In this document: positions 1 to 9,665 of the stretch, piece after piece
Numbering within the stretch: position 1 is the first letter of the stretch
Layout of the letters: the number at the start of each line of letters is the position of its first letter
Assembly: GCA_000720845.1 (NCBI GenBank)
Contig: JODU01000030.1
Coordinates: forward strand, 62,001-126,000
Source: Kitasatospora aureofaciens
Lineage (GTDB): Bacteria > Actinomycetota > Actinomycetes > Streptomycetales > Streptomycetaceae
DNA length: 64,000 nt
Reading direction: 5' to 3'
Translations under genes and position numbers: made by a program
The notes under the pieces: generated by a model
Told to the model about the DNA's origin: nothing
Database searches by the model: none
Seen by the model: the letters and a program-made list of their open reading frames with translations, nothing else

Positions 1-429
1 GCTCGCGCCGACCGACTCGGCGGTGATCCGGACGTCCGGCTGCGCGAGCCCGGCGGCGGCCATCCGCGCGGTGGACAGGGCCACGTCGGCCGAGGTCACC
101 AGGGCGTGCGGCAGGCCGCGCAGCGAGGCGAGGAAGTCCGGCGCGCCGGGGATCGCGACGACGCCCTCGGTGTCGGCGGTCTCCTCGGCGAGCATGCGCG
201 CGTTGTCGGCGTGGTTCTGCTCCATGGGCCGGTCCGGCAGCAGCAGTGCCATGGAGGCGTAGCCCTGCCGTCCGTGGACGACCTTCATGACCTCGTCGCC
301 GTCCAGCCCGTGCCGGTCGGCCCAGCGCCGCCAGACGCGCTCGACGGCGGCGTCCGAGTTGACGAGGGTGCCGTCCATGTCGAGCAGCAGGGCACGGGCG
401 GGCAGAACGGTGGTGGCGGTGGCCGTCAT
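1..429 (-). CDS. HAD-family phosphatase, 3' part missing at window edge
   Basis: This reverse-strand reading frame starts with ATG at 427-429 and is still open at base 1, so only the N-terminal 143 residues are seen. Residues 14-24 carry the HAD motif I, LLLDMDGTLVN, with both catalytic aspartates. A later LVTSADV segment fits motif II. An all-helical cap lies between them (residues about 30-95), as in beta-phosphoglucomutase-like sugar phosphatases. It is probably a cytosolic small-molecule phosphatase; the substrate cannot be told from the sequence. The forward frames here are antisense shadows. Confidence 0.8.
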   Translation of the reverse strand, partial: MTATATTVLPARALLLDMDGTLVNSDAAVERVWRRWADRHGLDGDEVMKVVHGRQGYASMALLLPDRPMEQNHADNARMLAEETADTEGVVAIPGAPDFLASLRGLPHALVTSADVALSTARMAAAGLAQPDVRITAESVGAS

Positions 430-589
430 CGGCAGTCTCCAAGGCGCGGGGAGGAAACAAGGCGGCCCCGCCCGCCGGTCAGGGAGAACGGGCGGGAGCC
501 ACTTTGTTCACCCACGGTACAAAACACACCGGGGTTCGCGCCACCGACACCCGCCACCGGAGCCGCCGGAACCCGGCGGCGCCCGCCGC

Positions 590-1171
590 TCAGCCGGCGA
601 TCGCCTCCCACAGGCTCCACACGCCCAGGCCCAGCATGAGCACCGCCGCGATCTTCGTGATCAGTCCCAGCGGCACCCGCTTCATCAGGGCCTTTCCACC
701 GACGATGCCGAGTCCGGCCACCGCCCACAGCGCGAGCACCGCGCCGAGGCCGACGGAGAGCGGGTCGTCGTAGCGGGCGGCGAGGTTGGCCGTCATGATC
801 TGCGTCAGGTCACCGAACTCGGCGACCAGGATGAGCATGAATCCCGCCCCGGCGACCTTCCAGAAGGACTGGTCCTGCGGCTTGCGGACCTCCTCGTCCT
901 CGTCGTCCTTCTTCATCAGCAGCACGGCGGCGCCACCCAGGAACAGCACCCCGGTCACCGCGTGCACGATCTGCTGGGGCAGCAGGGTCAGCACACTGCC
1001 GGCCGCCACCGCGAGCACGACGTGGAGCAGGAAGGCGGCGGCCACGCCCGCGAAGACGTACGAGGCGCGGTAGCGGGTGCCGAGGACGAGGCCGGCGAGC
1101 GCGGTCTTGTCCGGCAGTTCGGCGAGGAAGACGACACCGAAGACGAGCGCCGTCACGGTCAGGCTGATCAA
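590..1171 (-). CDS. GDT1/TMEM165-type manganese exporter
   Basis: This is a 193-residue integral membrane protein with about six hydrophobic segments in two similar halves. Each half carries the family ExGD-like signature: AELPDKT near residue 18 and AEFGDLTQ near residue 117. An acidic loop (KKDDEDEE) separates the halves. Family members export Mn2+ or other divalent cations. The function is supported by the yybP-ykoY manganese riboswitch just upstream on the same strand. The start is TTG at 1169-1171, chosen because GAGGAA sits a few bases upstream. Mn2+ export in response to excess manganese is inferred from family plus riboswitch. Confidence 0.85.
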   Translation of the reverse strand: MISLTVTALVFGVVFLAELPDKTALAGLVLGTRYRASYVFAGVAAAFLLHVVLAVAAGSVLTLLPQQIVHAVTGVLFLGGAAVLLMKKDDEDEEVRKPQDQSFWKVAGAGFMLILVAEFGDLTQIMTANLAARYDDPLSVGLGAVLALWAVAGLGIVGGKALMKRVPLGLITKIAAVLMLGLGVWSLWEAIAG

Positions 1172-1289
1172 GATTCCTCAATCGGTCGGGGCCACCCCAC
1201 CGAGAGTGCTGATTGCGGATTTCAGGACCCCCGCGACGCACGACACCTCGGCACGGCAGCACACGGATCCACCCCTGCCGTACGGCACG

Positions 1290-1415
1290 GGCGTGCACTG
1301 CTTGCCGAAGGTCTCGCTGGCCTGCCCCGCCTACGAGGCCTGCCTCCGGGCGCCGGCTCAGACGAGCTGAGCAGTATGTCGACGGTCCGGCGAAGAGCTA
1401 CTCCCCTTCTGCGCC
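1290..1415 (-). promoter_or_regulatory. yybP-ykoY (Mn2+) riboswitch aptamer
   Basis: Read on the minus strand, the leader of the exporter gene begins with GAAGGGGAGTAGC (about 1408-1396). It continues with CCGTCGACATACTG and an internal hairpin (CTCAGCTCGTCTGAG), and closes with GCCAGCGAGACCTTCGG (about 1318-1302). The GGGGAGUAG and GCGAGACCUU blocks are the hallmark ends of the yybP-ykoY family, which binds Mn2+. The exporter starts about 125 bases further on, leaving room for an expression platform. Boundaries are approximate. Confidence 0.85.
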
Positions 1416-1613
1416 GTCCATAGTACGCGACCTCGCGCGCAGCGCCGAGGGCCGAAGGTCCCGCCACGACTCCCGTCACGAGTCTCGTCACGCTTCTAGA
1501 CGTGCCATGCACACGTCACTAACTTCTTACCGACCGCACATCCGTACGCCATGCGGCGTCGCGAGCATTCCCCTGCCCGCGTCCCAACACCCCCACACCC
1601 AAAGGGAGTTCGC

Positions 1614-2258
1614 ATGCCGAAGTTCTACGCGCGTCGACGCCTCGGTTTCCTCGCCGCGTTCACCGGGCTCATAGCCTCCGCCGGGCTCCTCAACGGCCCG
1701 GCCGCCTCCGCCGCCCTCCCCACCCCGGTCAGCGCGGCCACCGCCCGCACCTACCTCGCCTCCCTCACGGTGGCCAGCGAGGACCGCACCGGCTACGACC
1801 GCGACCTCTTCCCGCACTGGATCACGCAGTCGGGCACCTGCAACACCCGCGAGACGATCCTCAAGCGCGACGGCACGAACGTCGTCACCGACTCCTCCTG
1901 CGCCGCCACCAGCGGCAGCTGGTACTCCCCCTACGACGGCGCCACCTGGTCCGCCTCGTCCGACGTCGACATCGACCACCTCGTGCCGCTGGCCGAGGCA
2001 TGGGACTCCGGTGCCGACTCCTGGACCACCTCGCGCCGGCAGTCCTTCGCCAACGACCTGACCCGGCCGCAGCTCCTGGCGGTCACCGACAACGTCAACC
2101 AGGCCAAGGGCGACCAGGACCCGGCCACCTGGATGCCCTCGCGCAGCGCCTACCGCTGCACGTACGTGCGGGCCTGGGTGCAGGTGAAGTACTACTACGA
2201 CCTCTCGGTCGACTCGGCGGAGAAGTCCGCGCTGCAGGGCTACCTCGCGAACTGCTGA
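1614..2258 (+). CDS. secreted HNH endonuclease family protein (DUF1524/GmrSD C-terminal type)
   Basis: This 214-residue protein has a Sec-type signal peptide: RRR near residue 7, a hydrophobic core and ASA-A cleavage near residue 34. The nuclease signature is DIDHLVPLAEAWDSGA around residues 124-139. It is followed by a conserved block with DNVNQAKGDQDP and TWMPS, as in HNH proteins of the DUF1524 group. Two cysteine pairs (CNTRE..C and YRC..ANC) probably form disulfides outside the cell. ATG at 1614 follows GGGAG at 1603-1607. It is likely an extracellular nuclease; substrate preference is unknown. Confidence 0.85.
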   Translation: MPKFYARRRLGFLAAFTGLIASAGLLNGPAASAALPTPVSAATARTYLASLTVASEDRTGYDRDLFPHWITQSGTCNTRETILKRDGTNVVTDSSCAATSGSWYSPYDGATWSASSDVDIDHLVPLAEAWDSGADSWTTSRRQSFANDLTRPQLLAVTDNVNQAKGDQDPATWMPSRSAYRCTYVRAWVQVKYYYDLSVDSAEKSALQGYLANC

Positions 2259-2346
2259 CGCCCCGTCCGCCATCCGTTCGGCGCGGAACCTCCCCGCCGG
2301 CCTCCGTCGTTCCGTACCGTACGGGGCGACGGAGGAGAGGATCATC

Positions 2347-4002
<1,656 letters not shown>

Positions 4003-4082
4003 CCGGAGCGGGAGTCACCGGCATGGGGCGGGGGTGGGGCGGGGTATGAATCGAGTCACATCCGTAGGTCGCACCGCGAGCG

Positions 4083-4096
4083 TGGGAGCGCTCCCA
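4083..4096. promoter_or_regulatory. CebR-type operator palindrome
   Basis: TGGGAGCGCTCCCA lies inside a perfect 16-base palindrome at 4082-4097. The 14-mer equals the published consensus for CebR, the LacI-family cello-oligosaccharide repressor of Streptomyces. Such boxes normally sit in cellulase or cebEFG promoters. Here it lies between phoD and doxX, about 160 bases before the doxX start, with no carbohydrate gene beside it. Other LacI-family regulators use similar dyads. Confidence 0.6.
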
Positions 4097-4170
4097 CCTG
4101 GTCCGGGAACCACGGCGGGCCAGTGACTGCATGTCAGGCTATGGCTAAATGTTGAACTTGCAAGCACTCA

Positions 4171-4184
4171 TTAGGCACACCTAA
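4171..4184. promoter_or_regulatory. iron-box-like dyad upstream of doxX
   Basis: TTAGGCACACCTAA is a dyad (TTAGG-N4-CCTAA) about 70 bases before the doxX start. It matches the right-hand 14 bases of the 19-base DmdR1/IdeR iron box at 13 positions, but the left part of the box is poor. It may be an IdeR-class operator or an unrelated dyad. Confidence 0.4.
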
Positions 4185-4254
4185 CGTGGGCAGCCCACTC
4201 GGTTCCGTCCCCCACCGGCCCGCCTCGGCCGGCCGACCGAAGGAGCACTCCCCC

Positions 4255-4716
4255 ATGCCCGGACGCCTCGACAGCGCCAGCGCCCAGCCCTACGTACTCG
4301 GCTTGTTCCGCATGGTCGTCAGCCTGCTCTTCGCATGCCACGGCGCCGCCTCCCTCTTCGGCGTCCTCGGCGGCGCCGCGGGATCGGGCGGCACGATCGA
4401 CGCGGGCACCTGGCCCGGCTGGTACGCGGCCGTGATCCAGCTCGTCGGCGGCGGCCTCGTCCTGCTGGGCCTCGGCACCCGGCCGGTGGCGGTCATCTGC
4501 TCCGGCTCCATGGCCTACGCGTACTTCAAGGTGCACCAGCCGGAGGCCCTGTGGCCGATGGAGAACGGCGGCGAGGCCTCCGTCATGTTCTGCTGGGCCT
4601 TCCTGCTGCTCGCCTTCACCGGTTCCGGCGCCTTCGGCCTGGACCGGCTGCTCGCCCGGCGCACGTCCGAGCGGGAGCGGTCCGCCCCGGAGCGGCAGAC
4701 GCCGGTCGCGGCCTGA
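4255..4716 (+). CDS. DoxX family membrane protein
   Basis: A 153-residue protein with four predicted transmembrane segments. The pattern is typical of DoxX/DoxD-like proteins: LFRMVVSLLFACHGAAS first, then GGGLVLLGLGTRPVAVICS and a final AFLLLAFTGSGAFGLDR segment. The C-terminus is a short charged cytosolic tail. AAGGAG at 4240-4245 sets the ATG at 4255. DoxX proteins are linked to redox or thiol homeostasis in actinobacteria, but no specific reaction can be assigned. The CebR-like palindrome and iron-box-like dyad lie in its upstream region and a terminator follows. Confidence 0.85.
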   Translation: MPGRLDSASAQPYVLGLFRMVVSLLFACHGAASLFGVLGGAAGSGGTIDAGTWPGWYAAVIQLVGGGLVLLGLGTRPVAVICSGSMAYAYFKVHQPEALWPMENGGEASVMFCWAFLLLAFTGSGAFGLDRLLARRTSERERSAPERQTPVAA

Positions 4717-4765
4717 CCGGACCGCCACGGGGTTTCCGTCCGCCGGTTCCCCGCCCCGCCGGCCC

Positions 4766-4803
4766 GACAGCGGTGCCCGCCCGGACATGGAGGCACCGCT
4801 GTC
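4766..4803 (+). terminator. terminator hairpin after doxX
   Basis: GACAGCGGTGCC (4766-4777) and GGCACCGCTGTC (4792-4803) form a perfect 12-base-pair stem with a 14-base loop. There is no U tract, as is common in Streptomyces. Confidence 0.65.
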
Positions 4804-4955
4804 GTGCGTGTGAACACCGTGCGTCGATCACACAAGCCCCCTGTGAACCCTCTGTCACACCCCGGGCGTACGCTGTATGGCTGTCATCGGCCGCTCCTGC
4901 CGTCCCCGCGTCTCGCGGCATGGCCCGGCCCGCGGGGGAGTATCGGGGAGTTGTG

Positions 4956-5594
4956 GTGGTCGAAGGTCTGGGAAGTATCGGGTCGCTGGTCAGCAGCCCT
5001 TGGATCTATGCGCTGGTGGCCGTTTCGGTGCTCCTCGACATCTTCCTGCCGGTGCTGCCCAGCGGGGTCCTCGTGATCACGGCGGCGACGGCGGCGGCCG
5101 CGGGTTCCGGAGCGGCGGCGGCCGGGCGGGTGCCGCAGGACGTTCCCGACATCCTGGTCCTCACGCTCTGCGCGGCGACCGCCTCCGTCCTCGGCGACCT
5201 GGCCGTCTACCGCCTCGCCTGGCGCGGCGGGGCACGGCTGGACCGCGCGATCGCCCGTTCCCGGCGGCTGACCACCGCGCAGGAACGTCTCGGCGGCGCC
5301 CTGGCCCGCGGCGGCGGTGCCCTCGTCGTCCTGGCCCGCTTCGCCCCGGCCGGCCGCTCGGTCGTCTCGCTCGTGGCGGGCGCGGCTCATCGCCGTATCC
5401 GCGAGTTCCTCCCCTGGTCGGCGCTCGCCGGACTGGCCTGGGCCGCGTACAGCGTCGCCCTCGGCTACTTCGGCGGCCAGTGGCTGGGCGCGTCCTGGCT
5501 GGCGACGGGCGTGTCGCTGGTGGCGCTGTTCGGCGCGGGGGCGGGGGCGGCGTTCCTGATGCGCCGTCAGCCCCGGACGACCGAGGCCTCGTAA
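4956..5594 (+). CDS. DedA/SNARE-associated family membrane protein
   Basis: About 212 residues. The family signature region RFAPAGRSVVSLVAGAAH sits in the middle, preceded by LFLPVLPSGV-like and ASVLGDLAVYRLAWRGG segments and followed by two C-terminal membrane helices. The DedA superfamily includes phospholipid flippases and proton-dependent transporters. GTG at 4956 is chosen because GGGGAG at 4945-4950 lies five bases upstream; GTG at 4953 and ATG at 4920 are in frame but less well placed. A second DedA-like gene lies at 9666. Confidence 0.75.
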   Translation: MVEGLGSIGSLVSSPWIYALVAVSVLLDIFLPVLPSGVLVITAATAAAAGSGAAAAGRVPQDVPDILVLTLCAATASVLGDLAVYRLAWRGGARLDRAIARSRRLTTAQERLGGALARGGGALVVLARFAPAGRSVVSLVAGAAHRRIREFLPWSALAGLAWAAYSVALGYFGGQWLGASWLATGVSLVALFGAGAGAAFLMRRQPRTTEAS

Positions 5595-5750
5595 CGGCGG
5601 AGCCTCCCCGACGCGGCGGAAGCCGGCCGGCCGAGCGACGAGCACCTGGTCGGCGGGGCACCGGGACCGAAGCGGCGACCCGGACGGCAGCCGCGGCCCG
5701 CCCGTGGCAGCGGGCAGCCCTCTTGCGGCGCCGGCGGAGCCGGCCCGGCG

Positions 5751-5984
5751 TCAGGAGGCCCGTCGCGCTCCGGCGCCTCCCCGTATCTCCAGGCCCGCGA
5801 GCAGCTCGGCCGTGGCCTTGGCGACGGCCTCGACGGCCTCGTCGAAGACCTCCTGGTTGTGCGCGGCGGGCGCACGGAACCCGGAGACCTTGCGCACGTA
5901 CTGAAGGGCGGCGGCTCTGATCTCGTCCTCGGTGGCCTCCTCGGCCAGCACGGGCGGACGCAGGGTCTTGATGCTGCGGCACAT
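5751..5984 (-). CDS. DUF2277 family protein
   Basis: A 77-residue cytosolic protein opening with MCRSIKTLRPP, the diagnostic start of DUF2277. The helical body ends with AKATAELLAGLEIRGG. It is widespread in actinobacteria and its function is unknown. It stands alone on the reverse strand, facing the DedA gene. The about 155 bases between the two hold nothing recognisable. Confidence 0.8.
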   Translation of the reverse strand: MCRSIKTLRPPVLAEEATEDEIRAAALQYVRKVSGFRAPAAHNQEVFDEAVEAVAKATAELLAGLEIRGGAGARRAS

Positions 5985-6166
5985 GACGTCGGTCTCCCCT
6001 CTCCGGGCCCACCCACCAGCCGTTCGACCGGCTCCGGCGGCACGCCGTCCATCTCTTTCACGGTAGAGCAGGGGTCTGACAGTCGCGCCGGGCCGCGGGG
6101 CACTCGTTCGCGTGAACCACCGAAGGGAACGCGCGCCTCAAAATCGAACAGGCGTATCATTGGCGT

Positions 6167-6523
6167 GTGGCTACGACCTATGATTTCCCCAGTGACCTCC
6201 TCGCCGGTCAGGAGGAACTGCATCAGGTCCGGGCCGAGCTGTCGGCCCTGCTGAAGAGACTTCCCTGGTCTGTCGAACCGCTCGACGGATTCAGCGACGA
6301 CAACGGCTGGCGGAAGGTCGAGCGTCCGGCCTCGCCCGGCTGGACGGCGGACGAGCAGGCCGAGGTCGAGAAGCTCCGCCGGCGCGAGCGTGAACTGGCG
6401 GTGTTCGTCAGCACCCACCGCTACTGGTCGGAGACGACCGGCCCCGACCAGGTGAGCGCCCGCTCGGCGCTGAAACACGCCCATGAGGCCCCGCTGCCGG
6501 AGCCGCCGCCCGAGGACACCTGA
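6167..6523 (+). CDS. conserved hypothetical protein, helical
   Basis: 118 residues, not recognised. The start is GTG at 6167. The N-terminus (residues 10-30) and middle (AEVEKLRRRERELAVFVSTH, residues about 65-85) look like two amphipathic helices joined by a Trp-containing loop (SDDNGWRKVERP). The C-terminus is Pro/Glu rich. There are no membrane segments or catalytic motifs. Codon use fits Streptomyces. A bidirectional terminator follows it. Confidence 0.6.
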   Translation: MATTYDFPSDLLAGQEELHQVRAELSALLKRLPWSVEPLDGFSDDNGWRKVERPASPGWTADEQAEVEKLRRRERELAVFVSTHRYWSETTGPDQVSARSALKHAHEAPLPEPPPEDT

Positions 6524-6563
6524 GGAGCCTCGTCCGGGCAGGCCCGGAAGGGACCGCACGCGT

Positions 6564-6593
6564 AAGGCCCCCGGAGGATTCTCCGAGGGCCTT
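6564..6593. terminator. bidirectional terminator
   Basis: AAGGCCCCCGGAG (6564-6576) pairs with CTCCGAGGGCCTT (6581-6593) with one mismatch and a GATT loop. It separates the forward hypothetical gene from the reverse tRNA gene. Confidence 0.7.
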
Positions 6594-6619
6594 CACACCG
6601 ACGACGACGGCGCCGGTCC

Positions 6620-6694
<75 letters not shown>

Positions 6695-6920
6695 AGGACG
6701 AGTCGACAGCCTACATGGCCCGGGGCGCTGCCCGGCAAACGCGTTCGCGCCGTGCGTGCCCGCGGGCCGGGGGTTATCCCCACCCTCGATCCGGTAGCGG
6801 TCCGGATCGAGCCGGGGTCCCGTGCTCCGTACGGTCGAAGAGCCTCATCGAGCAGGTCTCCGCGGACCGCGGAAGGCCCCGGGTGCGGCACCTCGTCGTC
6901 CGTCCCAGGGGGAGACCGCC

Positions 6921-7691
6921 ATGCCCGCCCGTACCGTTCCCGTCCGCGTGCTCACCGCCGTCGGCGCCGTCGCCGTCCTCGTCGCGGGCCTGAGCGCCTG
7001 CGCCTCCGCCTCGGACGACAAGGACCCCGAGCACCGGTCGTTCGCCCTCCAGGGCCGCACGCTCACCGTCGACTCCGACGACTCCGCCCTGGAGATCGTC
7101 GCCTCCGACGACCACGCCTCCGGGAAGATCCAGGTCACGCGGTGGTTCTCCGGCTCGGTCGCGGTCGGCTCGGACCCCGAGGTGACCTGGAGGATGGACG
7201 GCGACCGGCTGGTGCTGCGGATGCACTGCTCCGGTGTGGTCGCCGACTGCGCGGCCAAGCACCGCATCGAGGTGCCGCGCGGCGTCGCCGTCAAGGTGAA
7301 GGAGGGCGACGGCAGCGTGCGGGCCAGCGGGTTCCAGGACGCGCTGGACATCCGTACCGGCGACGGCTCCGTGCACGTCACCGACTCCTCCGGGCCGCTG
7401 GAACTGCGTACCGGCGACGGTTCCGTGCGTGCCGCGGTCTCCTCCCGCCAGGTGCGGGCGCACACCGGCGACGGCTCGGTCCGGCTGGACCTCGGCACCG
7501 TCCCGGACCGGGTGGAGTCCCGCAGCGGCGACGGCTCCGTGACGATCTCGCTGCCCCGGGCCACGTACAAGGTGTCCACCGACACCGGTGACGGCTCGGT
7601 CGACGTGTCCGTGCCCACCGACGACGCCAGCGCACACGTGGTCGACGCCCGGTCCGGTGACGGCAAAATCACCGTCCGAACCGCGAACTGA
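6921..7691 (+). CDS. lipoprotein with GDGSV repeats (DUF4097-like beta-helix)
   Basis: 256 residues. The N-terminus is a lipoprotein signal with VAGLSAC lipobox (Cys near residue 26). From about residue 120 to the end, seven short repeats of 18-23 residues each carry a core of the type (R/H/D)(T/S)GDGSV, the last reading RSGDGKI. Alternating polar and hydrophobic residues between them suggest a right-handed beta-helix of the DUF4097 type, anchored outside the membrane. The role is unknown; it may be an envelope scaffold. GGGGGAG at 6908-6914 fixes the ATG at 6921. Confidence 0.8.
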   Translation: MPARTVPVRVLTAVGAVAVLVAGLSACASASDDKDPEHRSFALQGRTLTVDSDDSALEIVASDDHASGKIQVTRWFSGSVAVGSDPEVTWRMDGDRLVLRMHCSGVVADCAAKHRIEVPRGVAVKVKEGDGSVRASGFQDALDIRTGDGSVHVTDSSGPLELRTGDGSVRAAVSSRQVRAHTGDGSVRLDLGTVPDRVESRSGDGSVTISLPRATYKVSTDTGDGSVDVSVPTDDASAHVVDARSGDGKITVRTAN

Positions 7692-7762
7692 CCGGCCCGT
7701 GTGTTCGTCCCTAACGGGTGGGAGAATGAACCCGGGCAGGACGGACGACACGGGAGAGTGAT

Positions 7763-9166
7763 GTGACGGCGACGCCATCGCAGCCGTACTCGCCGATGGT
7801 GGCGCGCGCCGAGCGCCTGCCGCACCGCTCCCGCCGGTACCGGAGGGGCGCGGTGCGTGACGCGCTCACCCTGATGGGCCTGCCCCTGCTCGCCGCGTTG
7901 GCGCTGCCCGCGGCGTTCGCCGGGGGCGGTACCCGGCGCTGGTTCGGCGGGCGGGCCGAGAGCCAGCGGGCCGAGGCCCAGACCGCCAAGGACGACGCGG
8001 CCGCCGCCTTCTACGAGCTGGACACCGCGCAGCGGGATCTGCGGATCTCCATAGAGACGATCGCGGCCGTCGACTCCTCCCCCGCCGCCCGGCGCGCGGT
8101 CTCCGACTTCGAGGCCCTCGGCCGGCGCATCGACGAGGTCAGCCACCAGTACATCGGCGCCGTCGACGCCCACGACCTGGACCGGGACGACCTGGAGGCC
8201 TCGGCCGCCTCCCACGCCCGCACCGAACTGACCGCCGCCAAGACCGAACTGGGCCGGGTCAAACAGGAACTGGACCGCTTCGCCGAGGGCCTCGGCCCGC
8301 TCCTGGGCAAGGCAGAGACCCAGCTGGCCCGGCTGGCACCCGCCGTCGAGCGCGCCCGGCAGGCCCTGCTCGCCGCCTCCGACGCCCTGGACGCCGCGCG
8401 CGGCTCCGGTCTGCGGGCGGACGACCTGGCCACCCGTCTCGCCACCCTCGGCCCGGAGCTGACCCGGCTGAACCAGGGCGCGGGACAGCACGGGGTGCCC
8501 CAGACGCTCGAGCGGGCCGAACGGGTCATCCGTGAGGCCGAGGCGGTCCGCGCCGAGGCGGAGCGGCTGCCCGAGCGCGCCGCCGAGATCGGCCACCGCC
8601 TGGTCTCCCTGCGCACCCGCGCCCAGGCACTGACCACCCGGACCGAGCAGGTCGAGCCGGTGCTGAGCGAGCTGCGGCGCCGGTTCACCGCCGCCTGCTG
8701 GCAGGACCTCCAGCACGTGCCTGACCAGGCTGCCGAATCGGTCCGGCAGGCCGAGCGGAAGCTGGCCGAGGCGCGGACCGCCCGCGACGAACAGCGCTGG
8801 CCCGACGCCACCGCCCTGCTGTCGACGGTACGAGCGCTGCTGAACTCGACCGACGAGGCCGTCTCGGCGGCCGGCGACCGGCTGCGGCAGCTGAACGCCG
8901 TGCAGAAGGACCCGCAGCAGGAGATCGAGCGCACCCGCTTCGCGATCCGCGACGCCCAGCGCCTGGCCATGGCCGGGCGCAACACCCCCGAGCCCCGTCA
9001 CGCGCGTCCCCTGGACGAGGCCGTGGCCCGGCTGGAGCGGGCGATCACCACGCTGGAGGGGCGGCACCCCGACTACTGGCACTTCCTGACGGAGACGGAA
9101 GCGGTCCGGCAGACGGTGGCCCACGTGGTCGCCCGGATCCGCGAGGAGCGCGGGGCCGGTCACTGA
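7763..9166 (+). CDS. membrane-anchored long coiled-coil protein
   Basis: 467 residues. A basic N-terminus (residues 13-30) is followed by one hydrophobic segment (LMGLPLLAALALPAAFAGG, about 37-55). The rest is almost entirely charged helix with heptad character, for example repeated AEAVRAEAERLPERAAEIG and LGRVKQELDRF stretches. A single transmembrane anchor with a long cytosolic or extracytosolic coiled coil is the likely architecture. Similar proteins are conserved in Streptomyces without known function. GTG at 7763 is preceded by GGGAGAG. Confidence 0.7.
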   Translation: MTATPSQPYSPMVARAERLPHRSRRYRRGAVRDALTLMGLPLLAALALPAAFAGGGTRRWFGGRAESQRAEAQTAKDDAAAAFYELDTAQRDLRISIETIAAVDSSPAARRAVSDFEALGRRIDEVSHQYIGAVDAHDLDRDDLEASAASHARTELTAAKTELGRVKQELDRFAEGLGPLLGKAETQLARLAPAVERARQALLAASDALDAARGSGLRADDLATRLATLGPELTRLNQGAGQHGVPQTLERAERVIREAEAVRAEAERLPERAAEIGHRLVSLRTRAQALTTRTEQVEPVLSELRRRFTAACWQDLQHVPDQAAESVRQAERKLAEARTARDEQRWPDATALLSTVRALLNSTDEAVSAAGDRLRQLNAVQKDPQQEIERTRFAIRDAQRLAMAGRNTPEPRHARPLDEAVARLERAITTLEGRHPDYWHFLTETEAVRQTVAHVVARIREERGAGH

Positions 9167-9221
9167 CCCCGAGGTCGGCCGGCCGGGGCCATCGGACGAC
9201 CGTGCCGGTTAATCTGTGCGC

Positions 9222-9443
9222 ATGCCTCGCTACGAGTACCGCTGCCGCAGCTGCGGCGACACCTTCGAACTGAGCCGTCCCATGGCCGAGTCCTCCGCTC
9301 CGGCCGCCTGCCCGGCGGGCCACGACGACACAGTGAAGCTGCTGTCGACGGTCGCGGTCGGCGGCTCGGCCTCCGCCCCGGCGCCGTCGTCGGGTGGCGG
9401 CGGTGGCGGTGGCGGTTGCTGCGGCGGGGGCTGCTGCGGCTGA
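9222..9443 (+). CDS. FmdB family zinc ribbon protein
   Basis: 73 residues. The N-terminus MPRYEYRCRSCG is the FmdB/CxxC_CxxC-SSSS signature, with CRSC as one half of a zinc site and ACPAGH as the remnant of the other. The C-terminus is a run of Gly with CCGGGCCG. A regulatory or metal-binding role is proposed for the family. The ATG lies close to a possible promoter, so it could be leaderless. Confidence 0.8.
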   Translation: MPRYEYRCRSCGDTFELSRPMAESSAPAACPAGHDDTVKLLSTVAVGGSASAPAPSSGGGGGGGGCCGGGCCG

Positions 9444-9665
9444 GGCCGCCTCTCCCCCGCTCCGGTCGCGCTCCTTCGGTTCCTGTCGGGTCCGTGTCGC
9501 GCCGCATATTCCCCGACCGGCGAGGAACCCGAGGTACAGACCGCCCAGGACCAGTGAACCGGGGTTGCGTATGCCGTCCAGCAGCAGCCGGCCGTACAGC
9601 GTACGCAGCCGTTCCCGTGGTCTTCCTCAGGATCCCTTCAGCCGCGGTTTCCTAGCGTGGTCGTC

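Noticed and set aside
287..1423. Long forward frame of 378 residues
   Set aside because: It is antisense to the HAD gene, the manganese exporter and the riboswitch, with Arg/His-rich shadow composition and no domain.
6845..9163. 772-residue reverse frame
   Set aside because: Covers the lipoprotein and coiled-coil genes in antisense; both forward genes have ribosome sites and clear domain patterns.
9404..9443. Gly/Cys repeat in the FmdB C-terminus as a possible RiPP core
   Set aside because: The N-terminal FmdB zinc ribbon explains the gene, and such Gly/Cys tails are common in this family; no modifying enzyme is nearby.
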